Positions 7,131 through 16,724 are shown, counted from the stretch's first letter. The stretch: 64,000 nucleotides of DNA from Pseudomonas sp. PIC25 (GCF_002286785.1 NZ_MUJY01000098.1:1-64000); one strand, 5' to 3'. Numbers and translations: made by a program. Notes: generated by a model not told the origin, from the letters alone.

Positions 7131-10100
7131 TCAGTCCGGCAGCCAGGCGGAACGCCAGGCTTCCAGGTTACGGCCCTCCAGCATCCAGTCCGAAAGCACC
7201 ACGCTGCGCAGCGCATCGCCGGCTTTTGCGGTGGCGTCCATGTCGGCGAGGTGCATGCGGATCGCCTCGACCCAGTCGCGGAAGCGGTTCTTCACCCGCG
7301 TCACCGGCAGGTCGCCCCGGTAGCAGCGCAGATCGCTGCACACCACCGGGAAGCCGCAGGCGCCGTACTCCAGGAGACGCAGGTTGCTCTTGCACTCGTT
7401 GAACAGGTTCTCTTCCACCGGGGCGATGGCCAGGTCCAGGTTCAGGCTGGCGAGCATCGCCGGATACTGCTCGATGGCGACGCCCTTGTGGATTTCCTTC
7501 ACGTAGGGACGGATCGCCTCGGGGCACATGCCGAAGAATACCCAGTCGACCTCGCCCGCCAGCTCCTTGACCACGTCGGCGATCATTTCCAGGTCGCCGG
7601 TATGGCTCGAACCGCCGGCCCAGCCGACCCGGGGCCGCTCGCCGACCCTCCGCTCGGCTTTCAACCCGCCCCACCAGGGCACCGGCAGGCGGTTCTCGAT
7701 GACCCGCATCTGCGGATGCAGGCCGGCGAACGCCTCGGCCAGCGCCTCAGTGGAGACCACGAAGCGGTCGACGTAGCCCAGGCCGCGACGCAGCGAACGG
7801 AGAATGTCCTTGGGCATCTTCTCCCGGTGCACGCTCTTGATCGGCAGGTTGGGCAGATAGTCGTCCAGCTCGTAGACCTTGAAGGCCCTGGAGAAAATCT
7901 GCATCCGCCGCATGGCGTCGAGGCGCTCCTCGCCGATCTGCCGTTGCAGCAGGATCACATCGGGGTCGTAGCGTTCGAGGTCGGTGACGTGCATCAGCCC
8001 CATGGACAGCGCCCCCTCGATCAGGCCCGCCTGGTGCTGGGCCTGGAACGGTTGCATGACCCGGTAATGACCGCAGCCGAACGGGTCCGCCGGGTGCGCC
8101 AGCACCACTGGCAGCGGTCGCCAGGACGACAGCGGCCGCCAGGAAAGCTGGGTATCGGCCAGTTTGAAGCCGCCCGGCTGCGCCAGCGACAGGTTGGGGT
8201 TGTAGGCCGGGTCGCGCGCCAACAGCGGCAGCCACTTGGCGTACATGGCGTCCTGTTCTTCCGGCGTCGCGGGGGTTTCGTCGGCGCGGTCCAGCATCAG
8301 CTTGGCGTAGGGTGTCCAGACCGTCAGGTAGCCGGCCTGGCGCGCGCGCAGGCAGAGGTCCGCATCGACGTAGCGCAGCGGAACGTCCGCCTCGCTGAGC
8401 CCGCCCAGCTCCGCATAGAGATCGGCCGGGATCATCAGGCAGTCGCGGCTGACGGCGCTGCAGTTCTGCGCCACCTGCAAGCGATGCAGGTAGCCGGGCG
8501 CATCCAGCGGCTCGCCCACGAACGGGCGCCCCACAGGCCCTTCCAGGCCGAGGATCGAACAGGCCTGGGCGATCTTGCCGTCGGCGCCGAGCAGCTTGCC
8601 GCCGACGATGCCGACCTCGGGACGCTGGGCATGGTTGACCAGCTCGTCCAGCCAGTCGCCCTCCACCACCGCGGTATCCGGGGACAGCAGCAGCAGGTAG
8701 CCGCCACGCGCCTGCCCGGCCGCCAGGTTGAACAGGTCCGCCAGGCCGGCCGAGCCGTCGGCGCTGCGCACGATGCGGATGCGCTCTTCGCCCAGCCCGG
8801 CCAGGGCAGCCAGCCAGGCGCTCACCGCCTCGGCTTGCGGGTGGCTTTCCAGCAGCAGGATTTCGTAGGGCGAGTAGCCGGTGGTCTCCAGCACGCTCTC
8901 CACGCACCGCTGCAACTGCGGCAGGCGCTCGCCGGCCTCGATCAGCAGCGAAACCAGCGGACGCTCGGCATGACCGTAGTCGATGCGGTAGCGCCCCGGC
9001 TGCGGCGATGTGACCTGGGCGGACTGGTAGCCGCGCAGTTCGAGGTGCCGGACGATAGCCTGCTTCTCGGCCTCCACATTGCCGAGCGTCGGCGGTGTGC
9101 CGATCAACAGCGGCTCGGGCACATGGCCCAACCCGTCCAGCCCGCCCAGGTTGATCAGGCGCAGGATCAGTTCGAATTCCGGTGCGTCGCGGAACGCCGG
9201 ATCGAATCCCCCTGCCCCGACCGCCACATCGCGGCGGAACAGCCAGTGGCGACTCATGCCGGCCGGGAAGCCGAGCAGGTAATCCAAGTTGAACGCCGGG
9301 CGGAAGGCCGCCCCCAGGGTGCCGTCGCCTTGGCGGTACAGCTCGTCGCAATAAATGGCCCGGCACTCGGGGGCGTTGAGCAGCTCCAGGCCGGCCATCA
9401 GCAGGCCGCCCGGAGTGAACTCGTCGCCGGCGCGGGCCAGGCCGATCCAATCGGCACTCATCCCGAGCAGGGCCTGGTTCAGCCCGTCGACCCAGTTTTC
9501 CGGGGTGACGGTCAGCACGTCGCCGCCGCTGAAGGCGAGGTCGTCGGCACTGGCGACGGACAGCACCACGACCTGGACATTGCGGTAGAAACCTGCCTCC
9601 AGCGAGCCCAGCGTCGCCCCCAGCCGGGCACGGTCGCCTTCCAGATCGAGCAGCACCAGGCCGAAGCCCGGTCCATCGCCCTGCTCGGCCAGGCGTTGTT
9701 CGATCAGGCGCCGCTGGACCGGCGTCAGCGCGCGACGCTTCAGCCAGTCCTCCAGGCTCGGTGCCTGGCGGCTGCGCCCGCCGTCGCCGACGCCCATCTG
9801 CTGCAGCAGTTGGCGCCGGCCCGCCCTCACGCGCTCGCTGCCAAGATCGGAGTGGCGGCGATACATTTCCTGGTAGAGCGCACCGAAGTTCTTCCGCTCG
9901 CGTCCGAGCATGTGGTCGCCGGACGCCCCGGCGCCCTCGCGTACCCGAACCTCCGCGGTGATCTCCGGCATGTGCACGACCGGGTAGCGCGCCGCCAGGC
10001 GCAGCAGCATGTCCCAGTCCTCGAACGCGGTGAGGCCGGTGTCGAACTCACCCACCGTCGCCAGCATCGCGCGCGGGTGCACCCAGGTGTTGACCGGGAT

Positions 10101-11555
10101 GTAGTTCTGGACGAACAGCTTTTCCCGGTCGAACTGGCTGTGCAGGAACGGCGTGGAGCGGTCCAGCTCGATGCGGGCGCCCTCTTCCAGGCGCTCGCGG
10201 ACGTAGACCACGCCGCTGTACGCCACGGCGTTGGGGTTGCGCTCCAGCACCGCGGCCAGCTTCGCCAGGTGCTCGGGCAGGTAGATATCGTCGTCGTCGA
10301 GGTAGGCGATGTAACGCCCCCGGGCCTGTTTCAGCCCCGCGTTACGCGCCGCGGACAGGCCACGGTTGCGCCCCTGGTAGAGATAGGTGATCGGGAAGTC
10401 GAAACCGGTGAGCAGCGACTCCACCGGCGTGCCGTGGTCGTTGACCAGAATGACTTCGAAGTCCTTCAGGGTCTGCCGCGCCAGGCTGGCCAGGGCATCC
10501 ACCAACAGCTCGGGACGGTTGAAGGTGGTCAGGATGACGGAGAACAGAACCTCGGACTCGGCTTCCTGATCCAGCGCAGCCTCGAACAGCGCCTGGCGGA
10601 TACGCTCCTTGCGCGCCTCGAAACGCGCCTGCACGTCGGCCGGGTAGGCGGCGAAGCGGCGCAGATAGAGCTCCCAGATGCCCGCCGCGCCCTGGCGCAT
10701 GCGCTGGCGCGAGCCCGGCACGGCCAGGTTCAGCTCGAGGATTTCGGTGTGCTCGGCCAGTGGCTTGTCGGATGCGTAGAAGCCCTTGGAAATCTGTCCG
10801 CCGTGGACGCGATAGCCCACCGTCGCCTGATGCAGGAAGAGGAACTCCGGCGCCACCTGGGCCATGCGGGTCCAGAGTTCCCAATCGCCGGCCAGCATGT
10901 CGGCGCGATGGATGCCGCCATCCGGCAGGGTCAGGCTGGGCAGGATGCTGCGCCGCAGAATCGCCGCCGACGGGGTGATGTAGTTGTCGTAGCGCAGCAG
11001 ATCGACCAACTCGTCGCGACCACCGACGTAACTGCCGGCGCGGTGGCCTGGGTGCACGGCGTGCTTGATCACCTTGCCCTGCTCGTCGATCCACATGCAC
11101 TGGGTGTAGCCCAGGGCGACATGGGGATGCCGATCCATGGCCTCGACCAGGCTGCGCAGGTGATCGGGGTAGATCAGGTCGTCGGAGCCCAGCACCACCA
11201 CGTAGCGGCCGGCCCCCGCGCGCAGGCACTGGTTGTAGTTGCCGATCATACCCAGGTTGCGCGGGTTGACCTGATAGCGGAAACGCGGGTCCTGGCGGTA
11301 GCGTTCCAGCACCTCCACGCTGTTGTCCGGCGAGCAGTCGTCGAACACCAGCAACTCGAAACGCACCCCCTCCTGGGCCAGCACCGAATCGATGGTCTGC
11401 GCCAGGTAGGCGGCGTTGTTGTAGGACATCACCGCCACGGTGACATCGACCGCCGGGGCCTTCGGCGTCCGGCGGCGGGCCTTGGCCTCGCTCAGCCGGC
11501 CCAGCCCATCGAGCAGGCGCCCGATCGCGGGGGTTTGTCGATTGAGTTCTGTCAT
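7131..11555 (-). CDS. Giant multidomain glycosyltransferase (flagellin-glycan type)
   Basis: This 1474-residue cytoplasmic protein is a chain of glycosyltransferase modules. A GT2 domain lies at about 35-250 (GSDD at 123-126) and a second at about 335-550 (DDDD at 420-423). A degenerate GT-A-like domain spans about 630-820, a fourth GT2-like domain about 865-1080, and a GT4-like GT-B domain occupies roughly the last 350 residues (GWAGGSSHTGD, ECKSNLRLLEYGACG). It resembles the FgtA/RgpF-type glycosyltransferases next to flagellin genes in P. aeruginosa and may build or transfer the flagellin glycan. It is the last gene of the island, overlapping fdtA by ATGA. Acceptor and donors are inferred from context only. 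Confidence 0.82.
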   Translation of the reverse strand: MTELNRQTPAIGRLLDGLGRLSEAKARRRTPKAPAVDVTVAVMSYNNAAYLAQTIDSVLAQEGVRFELLVFDDCSPDNSVEVLERYRQDPRFRYQVNPRNLGMIGNYNQCLRAGAGRYVVVLGSDDLIYPDHLRSLVEAMDRHPHVALGYTQCMWIDEQGKVIKHAVHPGHRAGSYVGGRDELVDLLRYDNYITPSAAILRRSILPSLTLPDGGIHRADMLAGDWELWTRMAQVAPEFLFLHQATVGYRVHGGQISKGFYASDKPLAEHTEILELNLAVPGSRQRMRQGAAGIWELYLRRFAAYPADVQARFEARKERIRQALFEAALDQEAESEVLFSVILTTFNRPELLVDALASLARQTLKDFEVILVNDHGTPVESLLTGFDFPITYLYQGRNRGLSAARNAGLKQARGRYIAYLDDDDIYLPEHLAKLAAVLERNPNAVAYSGVVYVRERLEEGARIELDRSTPFLHSQFDREKLFVQNYIPVNTWVHPRAMLATVGEFDTGLTAFEDWDMLLRLAARYPVVHMPEITAEVRVREGAGASGDHMLGRERKNFGALYQEMYRRHSDLGSERVRAGRRQLLQQMGVGDGGRSRQAPSLEDWLKRRALTPVQRRLIEQRLAEQGDGPGFGLVLLDLEGDRARLGATLGSLEAGFYRNVQVVVLSVASADDLAFSGGDVLTVTPENWVDGLNQALLGMSADWIGLARAGDEFTPGGLLMAGLELLNAPECRAIYCDELYRQGDGTLGAAFRPAFNLDYLLGFPAGMSRHWLFRRDVAVGAGGFDPAFRDAPEFELILRLINLGGLDGLGHVPEPLLIGTPPTLGNVEAEKQAIVRHLELRGYQSAQVTSPQPGRYRIDYGHAERPLVSLLIEAGERLPQLQRCVESVLETTGYSPYEILLLESHPQAEAVSAWLAALAGLGEERIRIVRSADGSAGLADLFNLAAGQARGGYLLLLSPDTAVVEGDWLDELVNHAQRPEVGIVGGKLLGADGKIAQACSILGLEGPVGRPFVGEPLDAPGYLHRLQVAQNCSAVSRDCLMIPADLYAELGGLSEADVPLRYVDADLCLRARQAGYLTVWTPYAKLMLDRADETPATPEEQDAMYAKWLPLLARDPAYNPNLSLAQPGGFKLADTQLSWRPLSSWRPLPVVLAHPADPFGCGHYRVMQPFQAQHQAGLIEGALSMGLMHVTDLERYDPDVILLQRQIGEERLDAMRRMQIFSRAFKVYELDDYLPNLPIKSVHREKMPKDILRSLRRGLGYVDRFVVSTEALAEAFAGLHPQMRVIENRLPVPWWGGLKAERRVGERPRVGWAGGSSHTGDLEMIADVVKELAGEVDWVFFGMCPEAIRPYVKEIHKGVAIEQYPAMLASLNLDLAIAPVEENLFNECKSNLRLLEYGACGFPVVCSDLRCYRGDLPVTRVKNRFRDWVEAIRMHLADMDATAKAGDALRSVVLSDWMLEGRNLEAWRSAWLPD

Positions 11556-11968
11556 GCAAGGGACCCCGTCACCACGGCCCGGAACGTCTCGTAGTCCCGG
11601 TAGTAGTCATCTTCGTCATAGTGTTCGGACGCAAGGACCATGCACACCGAACCACTGGAAAAGTTGTCGATCTCCCGCCAGATCATCGGCGGGATGTAGA
11701 GCCCGTAGTAGGAGCGGTTCATGTGGTACTTGAAGCGGGTCCGGCCGTCGTCGAGGAGGATGTCGAAGCTGCCGGACATGGCGATGAGCAACTGGTGCAG
11801 CCCCTTGTGCGCGTGACCGCCGCGGTGCGAGCCGCCCGGCACGTCGTACAGGTAGTAGACCCGCTCGATGCCGAATGGCACATGGTGATTGGCCTCGATG
11901 AAGGTGAGGTTGCCGCGGGGGTCCTCGATCTTCGGCAAGTCGATGATCTTGCAGTCTTTCAGTGACAT
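11552..11968 (-). CDS. fdtA: FdtA/QdtA-like dTDP-4-keto-6-deoxyhexose 3,4-ketoisomerase
   Basis: This 138-residue cupin of the WxcM/FdtA family would move the keto group of dTDP-4-keto-6-deoxyglucose from C4 to C3, making the substrate of the aminotransferase encoded just upstream. The HRGGHAHK motif (48-55), with its paired catalytic His residues, and the PPMIWRE segment support this. AAGGAG precedes the ATG by six bases. It overlaps fdtB by 10 nt and the glycosyltransferase by 4 nt, so translation is probably coupled. Whether the product is the galacto (FdtA) or gluco (QdtA) epimer cannot be decided here. Confidence 0.85.
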   Translation of the reverse strand: MSLKDCKIIDLPKIEDPRGNLTFIEANHHVPFGIERVYYLYDVPGGSHRGGHAHKGLHQLLIAMSGSFDILLDDGRTRFKYHMNRSYYGLYIPPMIWREIDNFSSGSVCMVLASEHYDEDDYYRDYETFRAVVTGSLA

Positions 11969-13107
11969 GTCGGCTCCTTGGACTCGGCCTGTGAGGCGTG
12001 GCCGGCGAAACGGTTGCAGGCATCGATCACCGCCTCGACGAGGGGCTCGGGCATGCCCGGGTACAGCGGCAGGCTGAGGACTTCCCCGGCCAGCCGGTCG
12101 GCGATGGGCAAGGCATGGGCGGCCAGTTCCGAGTAGGCCGCCTGTCGGTGGATCGGGATTGGGTAGTGAATCAGGGTCGGAATGCCGCAGGCGTGCAGAT
12201 GTGCCTGCAGCGCATCGCGCCGGGCGCAGCGCACCACGAACAGGTGCCAGACGTGGCCTGCCGCCGGCTCGCCCGCCTGCGGCAGGCCGATCAGCGGGTT
12301 GCGGATGCCCGCCCGGTAGCGTTCCGCCAGGGCACGGCGTTGCTCGGCATCGTCGGCCATGCGCCGCAGCTTGACCCGCAGCAACGCCGCCTGCAATTCG
12401 TCCAGGCGCGAGTTCACGCCCTTCACCGCATGCACGTATTTCTCGCTGGAGCCGTAGTTGCGCAGGCGGCGCACCGCCTCGGCCAGTTGCGCATCCTGAG
12501 TGGTCACCGCGCCGGCATCGCCCAGGGCACCGAGGTTCTTCACCGGGAAGAAGCTGAAGCCCGCCGCATCGCCCAGCGTGCCCACCGAACGGCCAGCGGC
12601 ATCGAAGGCGCCATGCGCCTGGGCGGCGTCCTCGATGAGCAGCAGGCCGTGGCGATCGGCGAGGCTACGCAGCCGGTCCATGTCGGCCAGCCGCCCGTAG
12701 AGGTGCACGGCGATGATCGCCCCGGTGCGCGGGCCGATGGCCGCTTCCGCCCGCTGCGGATCGATGAGGAAACTGCCCTCCTCCGGCTCCACCGGCACCG
12801 GCACGCAGCCGGCCTCCGTCACGGCCAGGGCGGTGGCCACGAAGCTGTTGTCGGGCACGATCACTTCCGCTCCCTCGGCCAGTCGGCCCAGTTGGCGGTA
12901 GGCCTTGAGGATCAGGGTCAAGGCATCCAGGCCGTTGCCCACGCCGATGACATGGGCAACCCGGCACGCCTCGGCGAACTCGCGCTCGAAGGCGTCCACT
13001 TCCGGGCCCAGCACGTACCAGCCGGAGCGCAGCACCCGCACGAAGGCGTCGGTCAGCTCCGCCTCGTCGCGTGCGTTGAGGGCCTGCAGATCAAGAAAGC
13101 GATGCAT
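11959..13107 (-). CDS. fdtB: dTDP-3-amino-3,6-dideoxyhexose transaminase (FdtB/QdtB-like, DegT family)
   Basis: This 382-residue PLP sugar aminotransferase of the DegT/DnrJ/EryC1 family has GNGLDAL near residue 57, the pyridoxal-ring Asp in IEDAAQAHG (D160) and the PLP lysine in FFPVKNLG (K190). It would aminate the 3-keto sugar made by the FdtA-like isomerase. I start it at ATG 13107, where GGATGA lies upstream. Longer in-frame starts (13116, 13149) lack a ribosome-binding site and lie deeper inside the preceding acetyltransferase gene. It overlaps that gene by 17 nt. Confidence 0.85.
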   Translation of the reverse strand: MHRFLDLQALNARDEAELTDAFVRVLRSGWYVLGPEVDAFEREFAEACRVAHVIGVGNGLDALTLILKAYRQLGRLAEGAEVIVPDNSFVATALAVTEAGCVPVPVEPEEGSFLIDPQRAEAAIGPRTGAIIAVHLYGRLADMDRLRSLADRHGLLLIEDAAQAHGAFDAAGRSVGTLGDAAGFSFFPVKNLGALGDAGAVTTQDAQLAEAVRRLRNYGSSEKYVHAVKGVNSRLDELQAALLRVKLRRMADDAEQRRALAERYRAGIRNPLIGLPQAGEPAAGHVWHLFVVRCARRDALQAHLHACGIPTLIHYPIPIHRQAAYSELAAHALPIADRLAGEVLSLPLYPGMPEPLVEAVIDACNRFAGHASQAESKEPTCH

Positions 13108-13573
13108 CGTCGTCATCCAGGTAGCGCACGATCCGTGCAGGGTTGCCAACCACCAGCGCCAGCGCCGGCACGTCCCGGGTCACCACCGCGCCGGCTCCGA
13201 CCATGGCCCGCTCGCCGATGGTCAGCCCGGGCAGGATCACCGCGCCGGCGCCAATGGAGGCACCGCGCTCGATGCGCGTCTCGGGGAAGCGTTCCGGCCA
13301 CTGCCGGGAGCGCGGGAAACGGTCGTTGGTGAAGGTGGCGTTCGGCCCGATGAACACGTCGTCGGCGACCCGCAGCCCATCCCACAACTGCACGCCGCAC
13401 TTCACCGTGACCCGGTCGCCCACCACCACATCGTTCTCGATGAAGCAGTGCGCGGCGATGTTGCAGTCGCGACCGATGCAGGCGCCCGCCAGGATCACCA
13501 CGAACTGCCAGATCCGCGTGCCCTCGCCGATCGCCTGGCTCTGCACGTCCGCCAAGGGGTGACGCATGGTCAT
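13091..13573 (-). CDS. Left-handed beta-helix sugar N-acetyltransferase (FdtC-like)
   Basis: The 160-residue protein is built of hexapeptide repeats (for example IGRDCNI, VVVGDRV, IGPNATF, IGAGAVI, VGAGAVV), the signature of acetyl-CoA-dependent left-handed beta-helix acyltransferases. Placed directly before an FdtB-like transaminase, it probably N-acetylates the dTDP-3-amino-3,6-dideoxyhexose to give the 3-acetamido sugar. The start ATG overlaps the stop of the upstream gene as ATGA; a second ATG lies two codons in. The helix covers nearly the whole chain, so this looks like a full-length enzyme and not a fragment. Confidence 0.82.
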   Translation of the reverse strand: MTMRHPLADVQSQAIGEGTRIWQFVVILAGACIGRDCNIAAHCFIENDVVVGDRVTVKCGVQLWDGLRVADDVFIGPNATFTNDRFPRSRQWPERFPETRIERGASIGAGAVILPGLTIGERAMVGAGAVVTRDVPALALVVGNPARIVRYLDDDDASLS

Positions 13574-14718
13574 GCCATCAGCTCCTTGAGCACCTCGACC
13601 ACGCGCCGCCCGGCCTGGCCGTCGAACGCGTGGAAGAACTCGTCGATCGCCGCGCGCCGGTCCGCGCCCAGCGGGTCCTCGCCCCGACGGAGCTGGTCGA
13701 GGAACGCGCCGATACCGGCGGCATCGCTGGCCGACTGGTAATGGCGGACCACCGCCGCGCCCTCCTCGTTGAGGCCCAGGCCATCCGGGTTGCGGAGGTA
13801 GAGCACCGGCTTGCCGGTGGCCAGGTATTCCATCAGGAAGGAGCCGACATCGCTTATCATCGCCTCGCTGGCGGCGAAGGCGTGCCGATGATCGGAGCGT
13901 TCGTCGACCACCACTCCGCGCTCGCGCAGTTCGTCCTTGAGCGCGGCGATACCCGCCTCGTCGAGGATGTTCAGGTTGGTCAGCTTCTTCCACAGCAGCG
14001 GGTGCGGACGGAACAGCAGCGCCAGGTCGGGGCGGCTGGCGAAGGCGTCGAGGATGTCACCGGCCAGCCGGTCGAAGGTGGACCAGAGATCGCCGTCGAA
14101 GGAGAAATGCGCGTTCCACAGCACCGCGCGACGCCCACCGATGGCCTCGCGCAGCGCCGGGTCCACCGGGAAGTGCGCGAGGTCCACCAGTCCGTCCATG
14201 CGCGGATGACCGGTGACATGGACATGCCGGGCCCCGCTCGGGCAGTGGCGGACGAACATCTCGCGCACACCTTCCGAGCGCACGAACACCGCGCTGGCCC
14301 CTGCCGTCACCGGCTGGCCGTACTGGTACACGTAGTTGTGCTCGCCACCGCCCACTTCCAGGCCATAGGGGATATAGGCCGTGCAGCGCACGCGCTGACG
14401 GAGCTTGGCGAAGCGATAGGCTTCCGGGCGGGTCTCGTCGTAGGGCGAGGTATAGAGCACGGCGTCCAGCCCCGCCTTGTCCAGGTCGAAGGCATCCCAG
14501 GCCACGAACGGCACGCCCATGTCGTTCAGATGCGCTTCCGATACCTCGCGGCGCCACTGGTAGTCCTTGTGGATGAACGGCAGCATCACCACGATGACGT
14601 CGAGGTCCGCGTCTTCGCGGGCGGCCTCCCAGACGCTGCGCACGTTGGCCCAGGATTCGGGCAGTTGATAGAGAATCGCCAGACGGCGCTTGGCGGGTAC
14701 GCTTTGGCCGTTACGCAT
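13570..14718 (-). CDS. CDP-glycerol:glycerophosphotransferase-like protein
   Basis: The 382-residue protein shows the C-terminal pattern of the TagB/TagF-type glycerophosphotransferase family: [30 protein letters not shown], and a closing helical stretch. Such enzymes transfer glycerol phosphate or related alditol phosphates from a CDP donor. In Gram-negatives, members occur in capsule, LPS and flagellar glycan loci. I chose ATG 14718, which overlaps the upstream nucleotidyltransferase stop by 8 nt; an ATG at 14748 would overlap by 38 nt. With the neighbouring nucleotidyltransferase and phosphatase it suggests a phosphodiester-linked glycan decoration. Donor identity is inference. Confidence 0.72.
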   Translation of the reverse strand: MRNGQSVPAKRRLAILYQLPESWANVRSVWEAAREDADLDVIVVMLPFIHKDYQWRREVSEAHLNDMGVPFVAWDAFDLDKAGLDAVLYTSPYDETRPEAYRFAKLRQRVRCTAYIPYGLEVGGGEHNYVYQYGQPVTAGASAVFVRSEGVREMFVRHCPSGARHVHVTGHPRMDGLVDLAHFPVDPALREAIGGRRAVLWNAHFSFDGDLWSTFDRLAGDILDAFASRPDLALLFRPHPLLWKKLTNLNILDEAGIAALKDELRERGVVVDERSDHRHAFAASEAMISDVGSFLMEYLATGKPVLYLRNPDGLGLNEEGAAVVRHYQSASDAAGIGAFLDQLRRGEDPLGADRRAAIDEFFHAFDGQAGRRVVEVLKELMA

Positions 14719-15382
14719 GTTCACCCCGCTCTTCCCAGCCACCGGCAATGACCTGGCGCGCCATGTCCAGGTCGGCGGTGGTATCGATGTCGAAGGCCTT
14801 CAGCTCGGCCGCGCGGATCGGCAGGTATGGCTCGATCGCCTGGTAGACGTAGATCGGCTTGTCCACCACCAGGCGCGGCTCAATGACAGCGATGCCGGTC
14901 CATTCCCAGGCGTGCTGCGGTTCGCGGGTGAAGCCGGTGACCGCCTCGCCGGTGTCGTCCAGCAGCACGCGCACCCCATCGCTGGTGGTGTAGCGGGAAA
15001 TACCGATCAGTTGCGCATGCTCGTCAGCCGCCGCCATGAAGGCGCGGAAGGACGCCTCTTCCACCACGGTGTCGGCATCGATCACCAGGAAGCGTTCCTT
15101 CAGGTGCCGCGACACGCGGTGAATGCTCTGCAGGGTGTTGGTCCGGGCATAGTCGGGGTTGCGCACGACGATCAGGTCGCGCCGCAGGGACATGGCGTGG
15201 TCGATCACGTCCTCCTCCTGGAAGCCCACCACCAGCCAGATGGTTTCCGCCCAGGCCAGGCGCTCCAGGTGGTAGTCGAGCAACGTGCGTCCAGCCACCT
15301 CGACCATGCACTTGGGCTTGTTCAGCCCCAGGCGCGAGCCGATACCGGCGGCACTGATCACAACATGTTTAATAGGCGACAT
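14711..15382 (-). CDS. Nucleotidyltransferase (LicC/RmlA-like NTP transferase)
   Basis: The 223-residue Rossmann-like nucleotidyltransferase begins with the activating motif AAGIGSRLGLNKPKCMVEV (11-29) and contains VIDADTV, a likely metal-binding Asp pair. It would join a nucleotide, perhaps CMP, to a phosphorylated sugar or small alcohol. The ATG at 15382 lies inside the end of the HAD phosphatase gene (25-nt overlap). The closest functional analogy I recall is the PA1090-type protein of the PAO1 b-type flagellin modification locus, but this was not checked. CDP-donor synthesis for the next gene is a reasonable inference. Confidence 0.75.
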   Translation of the reverse strand: MSPIKHVVISAAGIGSRLGLNKPKCMVEVAGRTLLDYHLERLAWAETIWLVVGFQEEDVIDHAMSLRRDLIVVRNPDYARTNTLQSIHRVSRHLKERFLVIDADTVVEEASFRAFMAAADEHAQLIGISRYTTSDGVRVLLDDTGEAVTGFTREPQHAWEWTGIAVIEPRLVVDKPIYVYQAIEPYLPIRAAELKAFDIDTTADLDMARQVIAGGWEERGEHA

Positions 15383-15966
15383 AGGGCATTCCCGTCGTTG
15401 ATCACGAAATCGCTCAGCTTGACCAGCAGGCGATTGGGCGAGTGGGTACCGCCGAAGGCGATGCGCCAGTCGGCGGCTTCGAACATGGGCACGTCGTTCA
15501 TGCCGTCGCCGACGGCGATGATCCGCTCGAAGCGGTCGCGCAGGCTGCTGACGGCATCGCCCTTGTGCAGGATGTGCGCGATACCGTCGAGGCGGCCGTC
15601 TTCCAGGCGCGCGGTGGAGGTGAAGCTCTGGATGCCGAGGCGGTCGAGTACCGGCTTGACCCAGATGTCCAGGTTGCCGGTGACCACGAAGCACCGCTCC
15701 GGCCGGCTGGCGATGAAGTCAAGGATATGGCGGTCGAACTCCACCTGTTCGGACAGCGCGGCGTGGATCCAGTCCAGCTTGGCATCGCGCAGCAGACGGA
15801 CACGCAGCTTGAAGGATTTGTCGAAAGGCAGCACGCCGCTGATCGTGGCTTCGGTGAGAACGGATATCTCGTCTTCGAGCCCGACGGAGGACGCGATCAA
15901 CGGCAGCAGCTCCTGACGGGTCAGGGTTCCGTCGAGATCGAAGCAGTAGGCAGTGGTCATGGACAT
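15358..15966 (-). CDS. HAD-superfamily phosphatase (SerB-like, subfamily IB)
   Basis: This 202-residue enzyme has the HAD nucleophile motif FDLDGTLT (D10, acid/base D12), motif II in VVTGNL, a motif III Lys in the region before GDGMNDVPMF, and the motif IV acidic pair there. It resembles phosphoserine phosphatases but sits in a glycan operon, so it more likely removes phosphate from a glycan precursor or helps make a phospho-substituent. The ATG at 15966 shares one base with the methyltransferase stop. In the PAO1 b-type locus an analogous phosphatase gene is needed for a phosphate-containing flagellin modification (recalled from literature). Confidence 0.78.
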   Translation of the reverse strand: MSMTTAYCFDLDGTLTRQELLPLIASSVGLEDEISVLTEATISGVLPFDKSFKLRVRLLRDAKLDWIHAALSEQVEFDRHILDFIASRPERCFVVTGNLDIWVKPVLDRLGIQSFTSTARLEDGRLDGIAHILHKGDAVSSLRDRFERIIAVGDGMNDVPMFEAADWRIAFGGTHSPNRLLVKLSDFVINDGNALCRLLNML

Positions 15967-16724
15967 CAACCCTTTTGCAGGATGGTGTAGTACTGGCGCG
16001 TCTCGGCACGCTTTTCCAGGTTGTCCGGGAACAGGAACTCGGCGATCCGGACGCTGAAGCGGCCGGGCTCCAGGGCCTGTTCCAGCAACCGGTCGAGTTC
16101 GTCGATGGTCCGGTAGATCGCCGAATATTCCTGCCCCAGTTCGTTGGAGTAGAAACGATCCAGGGTGAAGCGCTCGCTCACCCCGACCGGTTCGCGCAGG
16201 TAGATGCGTCCGCCCGGCGCGCAGAGGCGCCCGGCGTCGGCCAGGACCTTCACGCAGTCTTCGTCGTTCAGGTAGATCAGCAACCCGGAGATGATCACCA
16301 GGTCGTAGGGCGGCGGGACGACCAGGACGTCCGGCTCGATGGCGATGGCGGACATCACCTGGAAGCGCAGGTCGGGCTTGCCGCGCCGCACCGCCTCGGC
16401 TTGCGCCTTCTCGATCAGCGAGGCGGCGAAGTCGATGCCCAGGTATTCGGCGCCGGGGGTGTGGTCGTGGAGGAACCAGCCCCAGCGACCGATGCCGCAG
16501 CCGATGTCGAGGATGCGGCTGCCGGAAGCCAGGCGCAGTTGCGGCGCCAGCACCCGCTTCTCCGCCTGGTCGCGTTGTTCGACCAGCGCCGGATCGTTGT
16601 CTTGGTACATGGTCGTGCTGAGCGCGGAAGCGTATTCCCGCTTTCCGCGCGCATCGAAGAAGGCTTGGGTCGCGCTGTAATCGATATCGATCCGCGCCCC
16701 TTTCACTCGGCCCCGGGTGCTCAT
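15966..16724 (-). CDS. SAM-dependent class I methyltransferase of the glycosylation island
   Basis: The 252-residue protein carries the SAM-binding motif LDIGCGIGRWG (72-82), an acidic loop in YLGIDFA and the post-motif LIISGLLIYL pattern. It is the first gene of the minus-strand island, preceded by a GGGGGAG ribosome-binding site and a putative RpoN promoter 84-99 nt upstream of the ATG. I use ATG 16724; a start at 16748 has no ribosome-binding site. The likely role is methylating a glycan residue or its phospho-substituent, inferred from context. Confidence 0.8.
   Translation of the reverse strand: MSTRGRVKGARIDIDYSATQAFFDARGKREYASALSTTMYQDNDPALVEQRDQAEKRVLAPQLRLASGSRILDIGCGIGRWGWFLHDHTPGAEYLGIDFAASLIEKAQAEAVRRGKPDLRFQVMSAIAIEPDVLVVPPPYDLVIISGLLIYLNDEDCVKVLADAGRLCAPGGRIYLREPVGVSERFTLDRFYSNELGQEYSAIYRTIDELDRLLEQALEPGRFSVRIAEFLFPDNLEKRAETRQYYTILQKG

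Noticed and set aside
7017-11594. A 1525-codon open frame on the plus strand opposite the giant glycosyltransferase
   Set aside because: It is an antisense shadow created by high third-position GC; its translation is Gln/His/Ala/Val-rich without domains, while the minus-strand frame has clear GT motifs.
13574-13993. N-terminal extension of the acetyltransferase frame
   Set aside because: It is antisense-like low-complexity Arg/Gly sequence overlapping the glycerophosphotransferase gene; the hexapeptide protein starts at 13573.
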